Shown piece after piece: positions 63,830 through 64,000 of a DNA stretch of 64,000 bases (positions within the stretch are counted from its first letter, which is position 1; each line of letters begins with the position of its first letter). Position numbers and translations under genes: made by a program. Source of the DNA: Maniola hyperantus (Eukaryota > Arthropoda > Insecta > Lepidoptera > Nymphalidae); assembly GCF_902806685.2 (NCBI RefSeq), contig NC_048550.1, positions 3,515,383 to 3,579,382 on the forward strand, written 5' to 3'. Under the pieces are notes generated by a model that was not told the origin of the DNA, did not search any database, and saw nothing but the letters and a program-made list of their open reading frames with translations.

Positions 63830-64000
63830 ATTTCGATGCCTGCGACTTCGTACGCATGGATGTAGGTTTTTAAAAATCATGTGGGAATTTCCGGGATGAA
63901 AAGTATGCCTATGTCACTCTCCAGGTCTTAAACTATACCCATGCAAAAAATCACGTCGATCCGTTGCTCCGTTGCGACGTAATTCAAGGACAAACCAACA
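63830..64000 (+). repeat. Rep-1, cut by window end
   Basis: 'ATGCCTGCGACTTCGTACGC', 'GTCACTCTCCAGGTCTTAAA', 'CACGTCGATCCGTTGCTCCG', 'TTCAAGGACAAACCAA'. Confidence 0.75.

Overview
This is animal nuclear DNA, almost certainly from a moth or butterfly (Lepidoptera). It is AT-rich and gene-poor. Most of it is a mosaic of interspersed repeats with hallmarks I associate with lepidopteran genomes: a tRNA-derived SINE carrying 'GATAGCCTAGTGGTTA', elements ending in GACA or GACT microsatellites, 'CGCGGACGAAGTCGCGG' tails, and 3' stubs of LINEs with a WTDD...YVQQW tail. Nothing prokaryotic, no CRISPR array and no intact tRNA or rRNA gene was seen.

Left end (1-2000): two minus-strand genes lie head to tail. 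Each has a tiny first coding exon, a short intron of about 120 bp in phase 0, and a second exon encoding a signal-peptide-like start, a Tyr/Gln-rich segment, two cysteine triplets and a Pro- or Thr-rich tail. I read them from splice signals. Gene 1 runs off the window edge. Gene 2 is complete but seems to carry a one-base frameshift near its end. I do not recognise the family.

Positions 9944-10157 hold a convincing first coding exon on the plus strand, encoding an acidic N-terminus with two SUMO-type motifs and ending in a strong splice donor. A 42-base micro-exon at 46521-46562 is phase-compatible and may be the next exon, across a 36-kb intron filled with repeats. A possible promoter and 5' UTR lie at 7621-7909. 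The rest of that gene would lie beyond the window.

The best-preserved mobile element is a 5'-truncated LINE at 12265-13622 (minus). It has an open frame of 428 codons covering the reverse-transcriptase C-terminus and a restriction-like endonuclease, a poly(A) tail and a 10-bp target-site duplication. Other named families are SINE-A (many copies), SINE-B (tRNA-Phe-like), Rep-1 to Rep-4, D1, a GC-rich hairpin element P (six copies), MITE-C (4-bp target duplications), a TTAA-flanked MITE and several foldback MITEs. Nested insertions show relative ages.

Satellite-like sequence is concentrated at 26.1-31.2 kb: a 188-bp degenerate array, an exact 170-bp array, and a 103-bp array ending in an inverted unit. 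These are followed by two Rep-3 copies forming a 1.1-kb inverted repeat. Several near-perfect short inverted duplications (24-37 bp arms) are scattered through the window and are its most distinctive structural feature. I saw no convincing new multi-gene system. The strongest new leads are the tandem cysteine-cluster genes, the micro-exon and the hairpin elements.
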